Assembly (NCBI RefSeq): GCF_014534655.1
Contig: NZ_JACVVD010000006.1
Span: forward strand, 186,001 to 250,000
Reading direction: 5' to 3'
Length of the DNA stretch: 64,000 nt
Source of the DNA: Paenibacillus sedimenti
GTDB taxonomy: Bacteria > Bacillota > Bacilli > Paenibacillales > NBRC-103111
Part shown: positions 33,463 to 42,038 of the stretch, in pieces
Numbering within the stretch: the stretch's first letter is position 1
Layout of the letters: each line of letters opens with the position of its first letter
The notes under the pieces: model-generated
Seen by the model: the letters and a program-made list of their open reading frames with translations, nothing else
Told to the model about the DNA's origin: nothing
Database searches by the model: none
Made by a program: the position numbers and the translations under genes

Positions 33463-34497
33463 ATGATCTTTCTCACCCAGATATTGCTTAAGCTGCTGCG
33501 ATTGAACAACAAATTTATTTTCATCTCAGCCTTCGTGCTCATTATGATATCCTCTATTGCCGCTTATTGGCTCGAGCCGGATAACTTCGGCAGCTTTTTC
33601 AACGGCTTTTGGTGGGTAATGACGACCGTAACCACGACCGGTTACGGCGATTTCACACCAAAAACGGTTTCCGGCAAATGGCTGGGCATTTTCCTCTATA
33701 TATTCGGCATCGGATTAATCTCCGTTACGATTAGCAAAGTCATCGACTCTTTATTCGTATATAGACAACGCAAGGAGGCGGGCAAATTGAAATATCAAGG
33801 AGAACAGCATTTTGTCATCATCGATTGGAGCAAGAATGCCGAGCTCGCCATTCAAGAAATTCTGGGCACAGACCCCAAAGTGGAAATCGTTCTGATTGAT
33901 ACCCTGGAGAAAACGCCAATCATCCATAGCCGCGTACATTACATCCAGGGCAACCCCATAGCCGCAGAGACTTTGGAGATGGCCAATATGGCCAAGGCAC
34001 GCTCCGTATTCATTTTCGCCAACGAGATTACGCAAGATCAGGCGATGCTGCGCGATCCATCCTTCGTCGATGGCAAAACGTTGCTCGTCGCAACGACGAT
34101 TGAACGGAATTATAACCATGTGCATACAATCGTGGAAATCAAAGACCGGGCCAATATGCAGAACTTCATGCATGTTAAAGTCAATGAATTCATCCTTGGC
34201 TCGGAGACTATTTCCCAGCTGGCGGTCCGCGCGGCTTTTTATCCCGGCTCCTCCCGAATCGTATCGCAGCTCCTTACTAGGGAGTTCGGCGACAATTTGT
34301 ATGTACTCAGCAAACGAAAGGCATGGAACACTTACGGCGATGCGTTTCACGATCTACTCAAAGAGGGTGCAACCCTCATTTCCGACGGCGACCAACTGAA
34401 CATTAACCGCAAGCTGGATCAGCCCATCCCGGAGGGAGCGCGGTTATTCGTCATTTGCGATATGGATACCTACGACCGCATTTCAACGTTAAAATGA
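33463..34497 (+). CDS. yugO: Potassium channel with RCK-like domain (YugO type)
   Basis: A 344-aa channel subunit. Two membrane helices enclose a pore helix and the selectivity filter TTTGYGD (residues about 58-64), followed by a cytosolic Rossmann-type RCK/TrkA-N domain and a C-terminal RCK subdomain. The first strand of the nucleotide-binding fold reads HFVIIDWSKNAELAI, so the GxGxxG loop is replaced by a WS motif, as in B. subtilis YugO; ligand binding is therefore probably not of the NAD type. YugO is the channel used for potassium signalling in biofilms. GAAGGG precedes the ATG. Monocistronic. Confidence 0.9.
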   Translation: MIFLTQILLKLLRLNNKFIFISAFVLIMISSIAAYWLEPDNFGSFFNGFWWVMTTVTTTGYGDFTPKTVSGKWLGIFLYIFGIGLISVTISKVIDSLFVYRQRKEAGKLKYQGEQHFVIIDWSKNAELAIQEILGTDPKVEIVLIDTLEKTPIIHSRVHYIQGNPIAAETLEMANMAKARSVFIFANEITQDQAMLRDPSFVDGKTLLVATTIERNYNHVHTIVEIKDRANMQNFMHVKVNEFILGSETISQLAVRAAFYPGSSRIVSQLLTREFGDNLYVLSKRKAWNTYGDAFHDLLKEGATLISDGDQLNINRKLDQPIPEGARLFVICDMDTYDRISTLK

Positions 34498-34501
34498 AAC
34501 G

Positions 34502-34540
34502 AAAAAAGGACACCCGCTCCGATCGGAGAGAGTGTCCTTT
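34502..34540. terminator. Convergent terminator
   Basis: AAAAAAGGACAC ... GTGTCCTTT with an inner CTCC-GATC-GGAG stem, between the channel and M23 peptidase genes. Confidence 0.9.
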
Positions 34541-34543
34541 CCC

Positions 34544-35956
34544 TTATTCCTTGGCCTTCAGCCACTGAAACGGTGTCGTATTGAAAAAGAGGTCCGGATT
34601 GACCTGCACATTATGCGCCCAAAAGGCGAAGTGCAAATGCGGTCCCGTTGAGAATCCGGTCGTGCCCACAAGGCCAATGATATCGCCCTGCTTGACCTTA
34701 TCTCCTGTTTTCACGCGCAGCTCCGACAAATGAGCATACTGCGAAAAAAGCCCCATCCCATGGTCGATATAGATGGCATTTCCGGTCAAGTACAGGCTGT
34801 CGGCCAGCGCGACAACGCCGTCGTTCGTCGCCTTGATCGGGGTACCTTCCTTGGCGGCCAGATCAATGGCCATATGCGCGCTGTCGTATTTTCCGTTTAC
34901 ATAACGGGTATACCCATACGGCGTAGTCAAAACCCCTTCGACCGGCTGCACAAACGGTCCGCTGAACAGAAACTCCGGCTCCGACTTGCTGCGCGCCAGA
35001 TTGATTTTCTTCTGATCGGCTTGGATACGCGCTGTATCTTGCCTCATGCTTTCCATTTGCTGCGTCACTTTTAAATACTGCGTATCAAATTTCTTGGCCT
35101 GAATGGTCAGCGTTTGATCGCCGATCGGATATTTCCCGGGCTTGGCCTGCATAGTGATGGGCAAATACGTAAAGTAGCCCGACCCGAAGGGCTGCAAGGT
35201 ATACGTTTTACCCAGCCACTCTATTTTTCCCGGCTTATTATGACGAACGAGCACGACATCTCCGGGAGCTGACGTATCCGGCAGGACCGTCCATTCCGCG
35301 CGGATCGATGCTTTGGCGATATCGGCGGATGGATATAACGCAGCTTCTTTCTTCAGCTGTTGAAGCCGCGCTTTCTCCTCGAGCATCGCCCCCCGAATCG
35401 CTGATGTAACCTCATCGCTCCAGGTTTGCCCTCCATCTGCCGTCACCAGCAACGGAATCTTAAGCTCCTCGGGCTCTTCCACGAGTGCCCATCCGATCCG
35501 GTCCGTTAGAAATTGTATCTTTTTAATGGCATACACTTTGGATCCGAACGTCAGATTAGATAGCTGCTGATACTTGCTAAGGTCCACCAATCCAAGTACC
35601 GCTGCATCTGCAGCTTCATTGCCCGGAGCAGGCTCGCTTGGTACACTTGCCTCCGTCTCCTGCCAATGCACGCCACCATCCTCCGTCTTCATCATACCGT
35701 CTGTATAGCGCAACCAGCCCTGTTCGAAGTCGGTCATATGAAAATCGAGCGCATTCCGAAGGACAGGCGCCGCGGTCTGCTTGGCGGCCGCAAACTGCTC
35801 GTTCTTCTGTTCAAGAGACGGAGCCGACGCCAATTGCTGTTTTCCTAAGTACACAACGATACTTGCAGTCAGTAAGCAGAATAACGTGAGAAAAAGCCAA
35901 TATTTCGGTGAGTACAGTAGCGAAAGGCGGCGCTCGTGACGCATTCGCGGTTTCAT
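34544..35956 (-). CDS. M23 (LytM) family metallopeptidase, membrane-anchored
   Basis: A 470-aa cell-wall hydrolase. A single membrane anchor (YWLFLTLFCLLTASIVVYLG, residues about 19-38) precedes a long extracytoplasmic region. That region includes repeats reminiscent of photosynthesis-stability/BNR-type strands (WLRYTDGMMKTEDGGVHW, LLVTADGGQTWSD). The C-terminal LytM domain has HMAIDLA, YAHLS and TGPHLHF, i.e. the HxxxD and HxH zinc ligands, so it should be active on peptidoglycan cross-links. GGGGAG lies before the ATG. The BNR-like N-terminal half on an M23 enzyme is unusual. Confidence 0.88.
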   Translation of the reverse strand: MKPRMRHERRLSLLYSPKYWLFLTLFCLLTASIVVYLGKQQLASAPSLEQKNEQFAAAKQTAAPVLRNALDFHMTDFEQGWLRYTDGMMKTEDGGVHWQETEASVPSEPAPGNEAADAAVLGLVDLSKYQQLSNLTFGSKVYAIKKIQFLTDRIGWALVEEPEELKIPLLVTADGGQTWSDEVTSAIRGAMLEEKARLQQLKKEAALYPSADIAKASIRAEWTVLPDTSAPGDVVLVRHNKPGKIEWLGKTYTLQPFGSGYFTYLPITMQAKPGKYPIGDQTLTIQAKKFDTQYLKVTQQMESMRQDTARIQADQKKINLARSKSEPEFLFSGPFVQPVEGVLTTPYGYTRYVNGKYDSAHMAIDLAAKEGTPIKATNDGVVALADSLYLTGNAIYIDHGMGLFSQYAHLSELRVKTGDKVKQGDIIGLVGTTGFSTGPHLHFAFWAHNVQVNPDLFFNTTPFQWLKAKE

Positions 35957-36100
35957 TCAGACATACTCCCCTTCCCATGAAAGCGATCAGCTTGATTATG
36001 GCTTTATCATAACATACTATTTACTATTTCTTGACCTGTCCCTGGTCTTATCTTTGTCCCCGTGAAAATTTGGTCATCTTCCCAAACAAACCGGTCCAAC

Positions 36101-36150
36101 AAAAAAACCATACAACCCGGAAACGTAGCGTATCCGGATTGTATGGTTTT
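36101..36150 (-). terminator. Terminator of the ydjO-like gene
   Basis: AAAACCATACAA (36104-36115) and TTGTATGGTTTT (36139-36150) with inner CCGG/CCGG pairing; a run of seven T follows on the minus strand. Confidence 0.9.
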
Positions 36151-36168
36151 CTACTTTTTTTTATGTGC

Positions 36169-36393
36169 CTATATTTGCACGCCTTTTTTTAGCGTTTTTT
36201 GATCGTTGGTGTTATTTACGACAGGAAGCAGCTTGGTACTTCGAACCATGGCTGACTGACAAAGATGGCAAGTCGGTACATATTCGAATGCAAAATTATC
36301 CCGCATCCAGCCTTTACAGCCTTCTTGTTCACAAGACCATATCGTCACATTTTCTAGAGGCATCTCTTCAAGCGACTTTTTTCTGGAATACAT
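36169..36393 (-). CDS. ydjO: YdjO-like cold-inducible zinc-ribbon protein
   Basis: A 74-aa protein. KSLEEMPLENVTIWSCE..GCKGWMRDNFAF and a second knuckle CHLC give a CX4C...CX2C zinc ribbon as in B. subtilis YdjO, described as cold-inducible. AAGGAGGG lies 7 nt before the ATG. It lies directly downstream of a cold-shock protein gene, after that gene's terminator, so readthrough may link the two. Biochemical role unknown. Confidence 0.85.
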   Translation of the reverse strand: MYSRKKSLEEMPLENVTIWSCEQEGCKGWMRDNFAFEYVPTCHLCQSAMVRSTKLLPVVNNTNDQKTLKKGVQI

Positions 36394-36412
36394 GATAGCC
36401 CTCCTTGAATTG

Positions 36413-36452
36413 AAAAAAACTGCCCTTACACTTGTTAAGGGCAGTTTTTTTA
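36413..36452 (-). terminator. Terminator of the cold-shock gene
   Basis: ACTGCCCTTA (36419-36428) and TAAGGGCAGT (36436-36445) with A and T runs on both sides. It lies between the csp stop and the ydjO ribosome binding site, so it may be leaky. Confidence 0.92.
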
Positions 36453-36458
36453 ATGATC

Positions 36459-36659
36459 TTACAGTTTTACAACGTTTTCTGCTTGTGGACCGCGGTTGCC
36501 TTGAACTACGTTGAACTCAACGCGTTGGCCTTCGTCCAAAGTTTTGAAACCGTCGCCTTGGATTGCGCTGAAGTGTACGAATACATCGTTTCCGCCTTCA
36601 ACTTCGATGAAACCGAAACCTTTTTCTGCGTTAAACCATTTAACTGTACCTGTTTGCAT
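36459..36659 (-). CDS. Cold-shock protein (CspA/CspB family)
   Basis: A 66-aa single-stranded nucleic-acid-binding OB-fold protein with RNP1 KGFGFIEV and RNP2 VFVHFSAI, closely similar in layout to B. subtilis CspB. GGAGG lies 8 nt before the ATG. The mRNA leader is long (about 95 nt from the promoter at 36759-36787) and AT-rich near the start, as in cold-shock genes controlled by leader folding. Confidence 0.97.
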   Translation of the reverse strand: MQTGTVKWFNAEKGFGFIEVEGGNDVFVHFSAIQGDGFKTLDEGQRVEFNVVQGNRGPQAENVVKL

Positions 36660-36758
36660 AGAAAATACCTCCAAAAAATTATTAACATGTTTATTATTCT
36701 TCAAAAGAAAAAAATTCACACATTGCACAAGGTTCCATCACACAAATGTCAACCCTTT

Positions 36759-36787
36759 ACAATATGTGAATTCAGGTTCTTTGTCGA
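36759..36787 (-). promoter_or_regulatory. Promoter of the cold-shock gene
   Basis: Minus strand TCGACA (36782-36787), 17-nt spacer, TATTGT (36759-36764). The resulting leader of about 95 nt precedes the csp start. Confidence 0.55.
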
Positions 36788-36882
36788 TTGAGTTTATCTT
36801 ACCACATCGGCATTGAAAACGCAAACTTAATCCACAGGAAAATGAATGCAATAACGCTCAGTCCCTGTGGATGAGTAAGCGG

Positions 36883-37707
36883 TTACTGTTTATCCACACG
36901 TTCCAGCCAATCCAGTGCAAGAGCTTGGAACATTTTCGGCTGCTCCATAGGGAGCAGATGGCCGGTTCCATCCAAGACGGCAAATGTCGCTCGAGGGAAC
37001 AAACCCATCAGCGTTTGCCACGAATCCTGGTAGCCGCAAATCGCATCCTGTTTGCCTGTGAGGATGAGTGTCGGGATCACAAACGGGCGCTCCGGATGAT
37101 CAATATCAGTAGAAAGCGGATATCGCCGCTCACGAAATGTTCCTGAAAGGAATTGGCGATCGCATTGCTCGCGGCCTGGCCATATCTCTCGTTCGAACTT
37201 CTCCCAGTTCTCGCGATTATGCCATACAGCCAACGTTTCGAAGGAGCCTCGCGGTTCCTCGGACAATTCGGCAAGCAGCCCTTCGTCACGCTCCAGAACG
37301 ATTATATCAGGTAAATTCCGCTCGCCTTCCCGTTGGTTCAAAGGAGGGGCAATGAGCAGGATGCCGTTTACCCGGTCCCGATGATGGTGCAGCAGCCCTC
37401 TGGCAAGCAAAGAGCCGTAGGACATGCCGGCAAGCGTATAAGATTGATCAGGCACGATCGTTTCTACGAAATCGAGCATCACCTCCAGCAAATCATCGGA
37501 ACTTTTCATCCATGACTCGGCCGGGGATTGCCCCATACCAGGGATGTCCACATAAATGCGCCGCCACCCGGGTTGCCGTTCAAACAACGGTTCCAGCCAC
37601 GCCTTCATAGACCTAAGATCAAAAGCAAGCGCGTGTAAGATCACGATCGGGCGGCCTTCTCCTATAGATTCGTAATGCACAACTGCTCTGCTTAGTTGAC
37701 ATCGCAA
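36883..37707 (-). CDS. Alpha/beta hydrolase
   Basis: A 274-aa hydrolase. The nucleophile elbow is GMSYG with Ser96. The acid is probably Asp in TGKQDAICG and the base His in GTGHLLP near residue 250, a complete triad. A cap region lies between about residues 125 and 200. HAL in place of HGG/HGW near residue 25 forms the oxyanion region. Substrate unknown. The gene stands alone with no clear terminator. Confidence 0.87.
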   Translation of the reverse strand: MRCQLSRAVVHYESIGEGRPIVILHALAFDLRSMKAWLEPLFERQPGWRRIYVDIPGMGQSPAESWMKSSDDLLEVMLDFVETIVPDQSYTLAGMSYGSLLARGLLHHHRDRVNGILLIAPPLNQREGERNLPDIIVLERDEGLLAELSEEPRGSFETLAVWHNRENWEKFEREIWPGREQCDRQFLSGTFRERRYPLSTDIDHPERPFVIPTLILTGKQDAICGYQDSWQTLMGLFPRATFAVLDGTGHLLPMEQPKMFQALALDWLERVDKQ

Positions 37708-37763
37708 CGCTGTTCTCCCCTTACCTTTAACCTTTTCTGTAAAATTACTTTATCACATTTTAC

Positions 37764-37934
37764 TTACGTTTTTCTTCCCATAATCCAGCTTGCGATAAAA
37801 GCTATGATGAAAGCCGGAATCAGGATTTTGGATATTGTGAATAAATCCCAAGCAAAAGAGTCGCGGCTAATAAATAAATTAATAAGGATCAAAACGAATG
37901 ATACAGCAATAAAATTGATAGATTTCCTTTTCAC
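37764..37934 (-). CDS. Small two-TM membrane protein (56 aa), GTG start
   Basis: AGGAGG lies 8 nt before a GTG at 37934. The frame reads VKRKSINFIAVSFVLILINL then a short polar turn (RDSFAWDL) and a second hydrophobic stretch (ILIPAFIIAFIASWIMG) ending in RKT. This gives two membrane helices with positive ends on the same side. It is too short for standard cut-offs. The neat ribosome binding site and hydrophobic pattern support a real gene. Function unknown; it may be a stress or sporulation micro-protein. Confidence 0.7.
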   Translation of the reverse strand: MKRKSINFIAVSFVLILINLFISRDSFAWDLFTISKILIPAFIIAFIASWIMGRKT

Positions 37935-38177
37935 AAAAGCTACCTCCTGAATTAAATATATGCCGCCTGTTAATTTTTCCCTTTACTATATTTCTTGTTC
38001 AGCTAATCTACCACCTTTTTTCCTGCTTGATAAAGCTGATTCGCTTCTCTCACCTGGATCATTAACGCGTTGATGCATCCCCAACTTAAGTCTAGGTGCC
38101 CTCTTAGTCTCAAGACGGTTTGCTCGGTTCGACATCGATCGTACAATGAGGGCATCGATTTCTTAGGAGGGTTTATT

Positions 38178-40379
38178 TTGTACACCGTATTTGTTCAAAT
38201 AGAGCTGGTGCTCTTATTGTTTCTATGTATTTTTTCGTGGATCGCCGGGGTGAAGGCATCGCGTTTGCTCTATAGCCGGAACCGTGAACGCATGCATCGC
38301 AAAGCGAGTAAGCTGCTCTTCTGGTCGTGGTTTCTGGCCGTACCGGCCGCGGCGATTGGCGGTGTTGCTTTTTGGATGCAGCAGTCCTTCGATCCGTTAT
38401 TCTGGCAAGACCGTTTGTTCATTCATGCGCCATTAGTCTTATTGCCGATCGCAGGTATTTGGTTAATGGCGGTTCCAAAGCTGTGGAAATTGCGCAAAAT
38501 GACCGGCTCACAGGCGGATCCGGCCGATATAGAGGCATCTTCATTAGATGCTTCGGTTTATCAAAAAGCCGCTGAACCCGGTCTTGTTGTTCCTTTTCAA
38601 ATCATGGCATTAGGCGCGTTAACGGCCTTGTATTTCGCTTTAGTGCCGCCGATTCCATTTCAGTGGATCGCAATTGCCGTACCGGCAGCTTTGTTCCTGG
38701 CGGCTTCTGCCGGTTTATGGTGGAGGCACGCGCTTCGCTGCAAGCAAATCGGCAAATTAGAGGTATACACGGTACCGGCTCTATGGAAACGCGCCCTGAC
38801 AATGACAGGCGTGCTGGCCGTTTGCGCTGCAGCCATTGCTTTTCTAATCGATTATGGCATGAAGAATAGTCATCTGCCTGCTGAACTGAATATGGCAAGC
38901 GGTGTCGCCGAATACGGCAATGGGACATCAACCGCTGACATGTCTACTCATCAGCATCACATGAGCGTTGGCGGCATGAATACCACGACCGGATCAAAAG
39001 CCAAGCTCGTATCCGTGACCGATCTGACCGGACCGCGCACGGGGACGCCGGATCGTCAGTTCACGCTAACGGCGCAAAAGCAGACCGTGCAGCTGAGTTC
39101 CGGCAAAATGGTAGATGCTTGGACATACAACGGTCAGATTCCTGGGACGGAGCTGCGCATGAAGGAAGGGGAGCTTGTTGAAGTTACTCTGGTCAATCAA
39201 GATATTGAACAGGGCGTGACCTTGCACTGGCACGGTCTGGACGTGCCCAATGCGGAGGATGGCGTAGCCGGGGCAACACAGAACGCCGTCATGCCAGGTG
39301 AAACGTACACATACCGTTTTCGCGCTGAGCAAGTCGGAACGTTCTGGTATCATTCGCATCAGGTCTCGCAGGAAGCTGTCAATAAGGGCTTGTTCGGGGC
39401 ACTGATCGTGGAGCCGAAAGAGCCGAAAGTATCGGCACCTGTGCAAGCGGAACGCCAAGCTGAGCAAGGACAGCCAGCTCAATCCGTGCAGCCTGCGCGG
39501 CTGCAAGAGAAAGATATTACTGTGCTCACCCATGTTTGGAAAAATGCCGGATTCGCCCTTGGCGCATCCGATACTGTGGAGCGTATGACCATCGCGCCGG
39601 GAACTCCGGTCCGCATGAGACTTATTAATACTGACGATTGGGTCACGCAAAAGTACACCTTGGTCGGCACTCATTTCGAAGTTGCCGCTATCGATGGAAC
39701 CTCTCTGAACAAACCGGATGTGCTTGCCAACACACACTTGGAATTAACGACAGGAGGACGGTACGATATTACCTTCGTGATGCCGGAGCATCCTGTGTTT
39801 CTTAGCGTTGGCGGCAAACAAGACCTTGGCGTGTTCATGACGCCTGACGGGCAAGGAGATATTCCTGTTATCCCCGCAACAGTGCCATTCAACGCGCTTC
39901 ATTATGGACAGAAGGCAGCAACACCTTTCGATGAGAACAGCAAGTTCACGAGAGAGTTTACGATGATTTTAGATAATAAACTGGGCTTCTATAACGGTAA
40001 TTTCGATTTTCTCTATACACTGAATGGCGAGGTATTTCCAAATACGCCGATGTTTATGGTGAAAGAGGGCGATCTCGTAAAAACAACGATCGTAAACCGG
40101 GGCAGCGTAGAGCATCCCATGCATTTGCACGGTCATCACGTGCTCGTGCTTTCGCATAACGGCAAGCCATCCACAGGAACTCCGTGGTGGTCAGACACGC
40201 TGGATGTGAGACCGGGCGATACCTATGAGGTGGCCTTCATCGCCAATAATCCCGGCCTTTGGATGGATCACTGCCACAATCTTACGCACGCAGCAGCAGG
40301 AATGACGATGCATCTTATGTATGAGGGCATCACGACTCCATTCTCCGTGGGCAGCAGCACGCATAATCACCCGGAATGA
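38178..40379 (+). CDS. Membrane-anchored multicopper oxidase
   Basis: A 733-aa oxidase. About five membrane helices (residues 1-250) precede cupredoxin domains facing outside. Copper-site motifs are complete: HWHGLDVPNAEDG and FWYHSHQ in the first domain, HPMHLHGHHVLVL and WMDHCHNLTHAAAGM in the last (HCH plus axial Met). Such enzymes oxidise Cu(I), Mn(II) or phenols and protect from copper. The start is TTG at 38178, with AGGAGGG ending 6 nt before it; the longer frame has no ribosome binding site. A his/met-rich loop (STHQHHMSVGGMN) after the last helix may bind copper. Confidence 0.93.
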   Translation: MYTVFVQIELVLLLFLCIFSWIAGVKASRLLYSRNRERMHRKASKLLFWSWFLAVPAAAIGGVAFWMQQSFDPLFWQDRLFIHAPLVLLPIAGIWLMAVPKLWKLRKMTGSQADPADIEASSLDASVYQKAAEPGLVVPFQIMALGALTALYFALVPPIPFQWIAIAVPAALFLAASAGLWWRHALRCKQIGKLEVYTVPALWKRALTMTGVLAVCAAAIAFLIDYGMKNSHLPAELNMASGVAEYGNGTSTADMSTHQHHMSVGGMNTTTGSKAKLVSVTDLTGPRTGTPDRQFTLTAQKQTVQLSSGKMVDAWTYNGQIPGTELRMKEGELVEVTLVNQDIEQGVTLHWHGLDVPNAEDGVAGATQNAVMPGETYTYRFRAEQVGTFWYHSHQVSQEAVNKGLFGALIVEPKEPKVSAPVQAERQAEQGQPAQSVQPARLQEKDITVLTHVWKNAGFALGASDTVERMTIAPGTPVRMRLINTDDWVTQKYTLVGTHFEVAAIDGTSLNKPDVLANTHLELTTGGRYDITFVMPEHPVFLSVGGKQDLGVFMTPDGQGDIPVIPATVPFNALHYGQKAATPFDENSKFTREFTMILDNKLGFYNGNFDFLYTLNGEVFPNTPMFMVKEGDLVKTTIVNRGSVEHPMHLHGHHVLVLSHNGKPSTGTPWWSDTLDVRPGDTYEVAFIANNPGLWMDHCHNLTHAAAGMTMHLMYEGITTPFSVGSSTHNHPE

Positions 40380-40380
40380 A

Positions 40381-40397
40381 TGTTAGTTAATCTAACA
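40381..40397. repeat. Short dyad after the multicopper oxidase gene
   Basis: TGTTAG-TTAAT-CTAACA, a perfect 6-5-6 dyad directly behind the stop codon and just upstream of the riboswitch promoter. It could be an operator or a weak terminator; no T-tract. Confidence 0.35.
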
Positions 40398-40402
40398 TCC
40401 GA

Positions 40403-40431
40403 TTGACAAATGCGCGCATTCCGTTTACCCT
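40403..40431 (+). promoter_or_regulatory. Promoter of the riboswitch-controlled gene
   Basis: TTGACA (40403-40408), 17-nt spacer, TACCCT (40426-40431); TATAAG at 40431-40436 is an alternative -10 with a long spacer. Confidence 0.5.
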
Positions 40432-40450
40432 ATAAGGGAATTGAATACAA

Positions 40451-40558
40451 CCTTTTCGTATAACCTTAATGATTGGATTAAGGGTCTCTACTTAGAAACC
40501 GTAAATTTCTAGCTACGAAAAATGTGTCTCCGGCATATTTTTCATAGCTAGTTTTTTT
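40451..40558 (+). promoter_or_regulatory. Purine riboswitch, guanine type (C74), predicted ON switch
   Basis: The aptamer is complete. P1 TTTTCGTA (40453-40460) pairs with TACGAAAA (40514-40521). P2 CCTTAAT/ATTAAGG (40464-40470/40477-40483). J2/3 reads GTCTCTAC (40484-40491). P3 TAGAAA/TTTCTA (40493-40498/40506-40511) carries L3 CCGTAAA (40499-40505). The residue before the P1 3' strand, equivalent to position 74, is C, the guanine-type identity. L2 is GATTGG, one nt shorter than GATATGG, and position 73 is G. A long terminator (CTAGCTACGAAAAAT 40509-40523 with ATATTTTTCATAGCTAG 40535-40551, then seven T) contains the P1 3' strand, so aptamer and terminator exclude each other. Confidence 0.88.
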
Positions 40559-40613
40559 ATGTCTGGGAGCCATATTACAAAATAAGGAATAGGGAACAGG
40601 AGGTTTTCACGCG

Positions 40614-41948
40614 ATGGCAAACTTGTTAATCAAACATGCAGAAATCATCACGATGAACGGAGACGGGGACATTCTCACAGGCGACATCTTCATCGAAAAC
40701 GACCGGATCGCCGCAATAGGGCCTGATTTGAATCCTCCGCAAGTTGACAAAGTTATTGATGCGAAGAGCCGCACCATCATTCCCGGCTTTATTCAAACGC
40801 ATATTCATTTGTGCCAAACGTTATTCCGCGGCAAAGGTGACGATCTGGAGCTGCTCGACTGGCTGAAAAAGCGCATTTGGCCGCTGGAAGCGTCGCACGA
40901 CGAGGAGTCTATCTATTATTCCGCGATGCTCGGCATTGGCGAGCTGATCCAAAGCGGCACGACGACGATCGTTGATATGGAAACGGTCCATCACACGGAT
41001 CACGCGTTTCAAGCGATTGCAGAGAGCGGCATTCGCGCGTTATCGGGCAAAGTAATGATGGATAAAGGGGATGAAGTGCCGGTTCCCCTGCAGGAGAAAA
41101 CATCAGAGTCGCTTCAGCAGAGCGTTGACTTGTTGGAAAGGTGGAACGGACACGACGGCGGCCGCATCCAGTATGCGTTCTCTCCGCGGTTCGTCATCTC
41201 CTGCACCGAGGAGCTGCTGCGGGAAGTACGCAACTTATCCGAACAGTATAATGTAAAAGTGCACACGCACGCTTCCGAGAATCAAGGCGAGATTGCCATC
41301 GTGCAGGCGGAAACCGGGATGCGCAACGTCGTCTACCTTGACCATCTCGGCTTGGCGAATGAGCGCCTCATTCTCGCTCACTGCATCTGGCTCGATGACG
41401 AAGAGAAGCGGATCATTCATGATCGCGGCGTTCATGTGAGCCACTGCCCGGGCTCGAACTTGAAGCTGGCCTCCGGGATCGCCGATACGCCGGAAATGCT
41501 GGAGCTCGACATTTCTGTCAGCCTTGGCGCCGACGGCGCGCCGTGCAACAACAATCTCGATATGTTTAACGAGATGCGGTTGGCAGCGCTGATCCAGAAG
41601 CCCGCGCACGGCCCGACCGCGATGGATGCGCGGAAGGTGTTCCGTATGGCGACGATCGGCGGCGCCAAAGCCGTCGGTATGGAGAAGGAGATCGGCAGCC
41701 TCGAAGTCGGCAAGAAAGCCGATCTGGCGATCCTCGACCTGAACAACTTCCACGTGTACCCTTCCTTCGACGTCGATCCGATCTCCCGCATCGTGTATTC
41801 TGCGACACGCGCCGATGTCGAAACGACGATCATCAACGGCAAGATCGTCATGGAGAACCGCATCATGCGGACGGTAGATAAGGACATCGTCCTCCCTGAA
41901 GCGAACCGTTCGATTCAGCGCCTGCTGAAACGCGCGAACCTGCGCTAG
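40614..41948 (+). CDS. Amidohydrolase family deaminase (ATZ/TRZ, purine/adenosine-type)
   Basis: A 444-aa TIM-barrel metal-dependent deaminase. Metal and catalytic segments are PGFIQTHIHLCQTLFRG (HxH), VHTHASE, LAHCIWL and SLGADGAPCNNNLDMF (Asp). The LCQTLFRGKGDDLELLDWL...IWPLEA pattern matches enzymes called 5'-deoxyadenosine/SAH deaminase and relatives that act on purines. The upstream purine riboswitch supports a purine-derived substrate, perhaps guanine or a guanine-like base; which one is inference. AGGAGG lies 11-12 nt before the ATG. The gene is GC-rich and ends at a strong terminator. Confidence 0.88.
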   Translation: MANLLIKHAEIITMNGDGDILTGDIFIENDRIAAIGPDLNPPQVDKVIDAKSRTIIPGFIQTHIHLCQTLFRGKGDDLELLDWLKKRIWPLEASHDEESIYYSAMLGIGELIQSGTTTIVDMETVHHTDHAFQAIAESGIRALSGKVMMDKGDEVPVPLQEKTSESLQQSVDLLERWNGHDGGRIQYAFSPRFVISCTEELLREVRNLSEQYNVKVHTHASENQGEIAIVQAETGMRNVVYLDHLGLANERLILAHCIWLDDEEKRIIHDRGVHVSHCPGSNLKLASGIADTPEMLELDISVSLGADGAPCNNNLDMFNEMRLAALIQKPAHGPTAMDARKVFRMATIGGAKAVGMEKEIGSLEVGKKADLAILDLNNFHVYPSFDVDPISRIVYSATRADVETTIINGKIVMENRIMRTVDKDIVLPEANRSIQRLLKRANLR

Positions 41949-42038
41949 GGGCTTGTGTAAGCTGAGTTGAGCGGATCGCTCGCGAATTCGTGGGATTAGC
42001 GGGAAATCCTCCTGCTAATTTCAAGGCAAGTGACGAAG

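Noticed and set aside
38003-38185. 60-aa minus-strand frame ending ANQLYQAGKKVVD
   Set aside because: Runs across the promoter and start of the multicopper oxidase gene, has no ribosome binding site and no recognised family.
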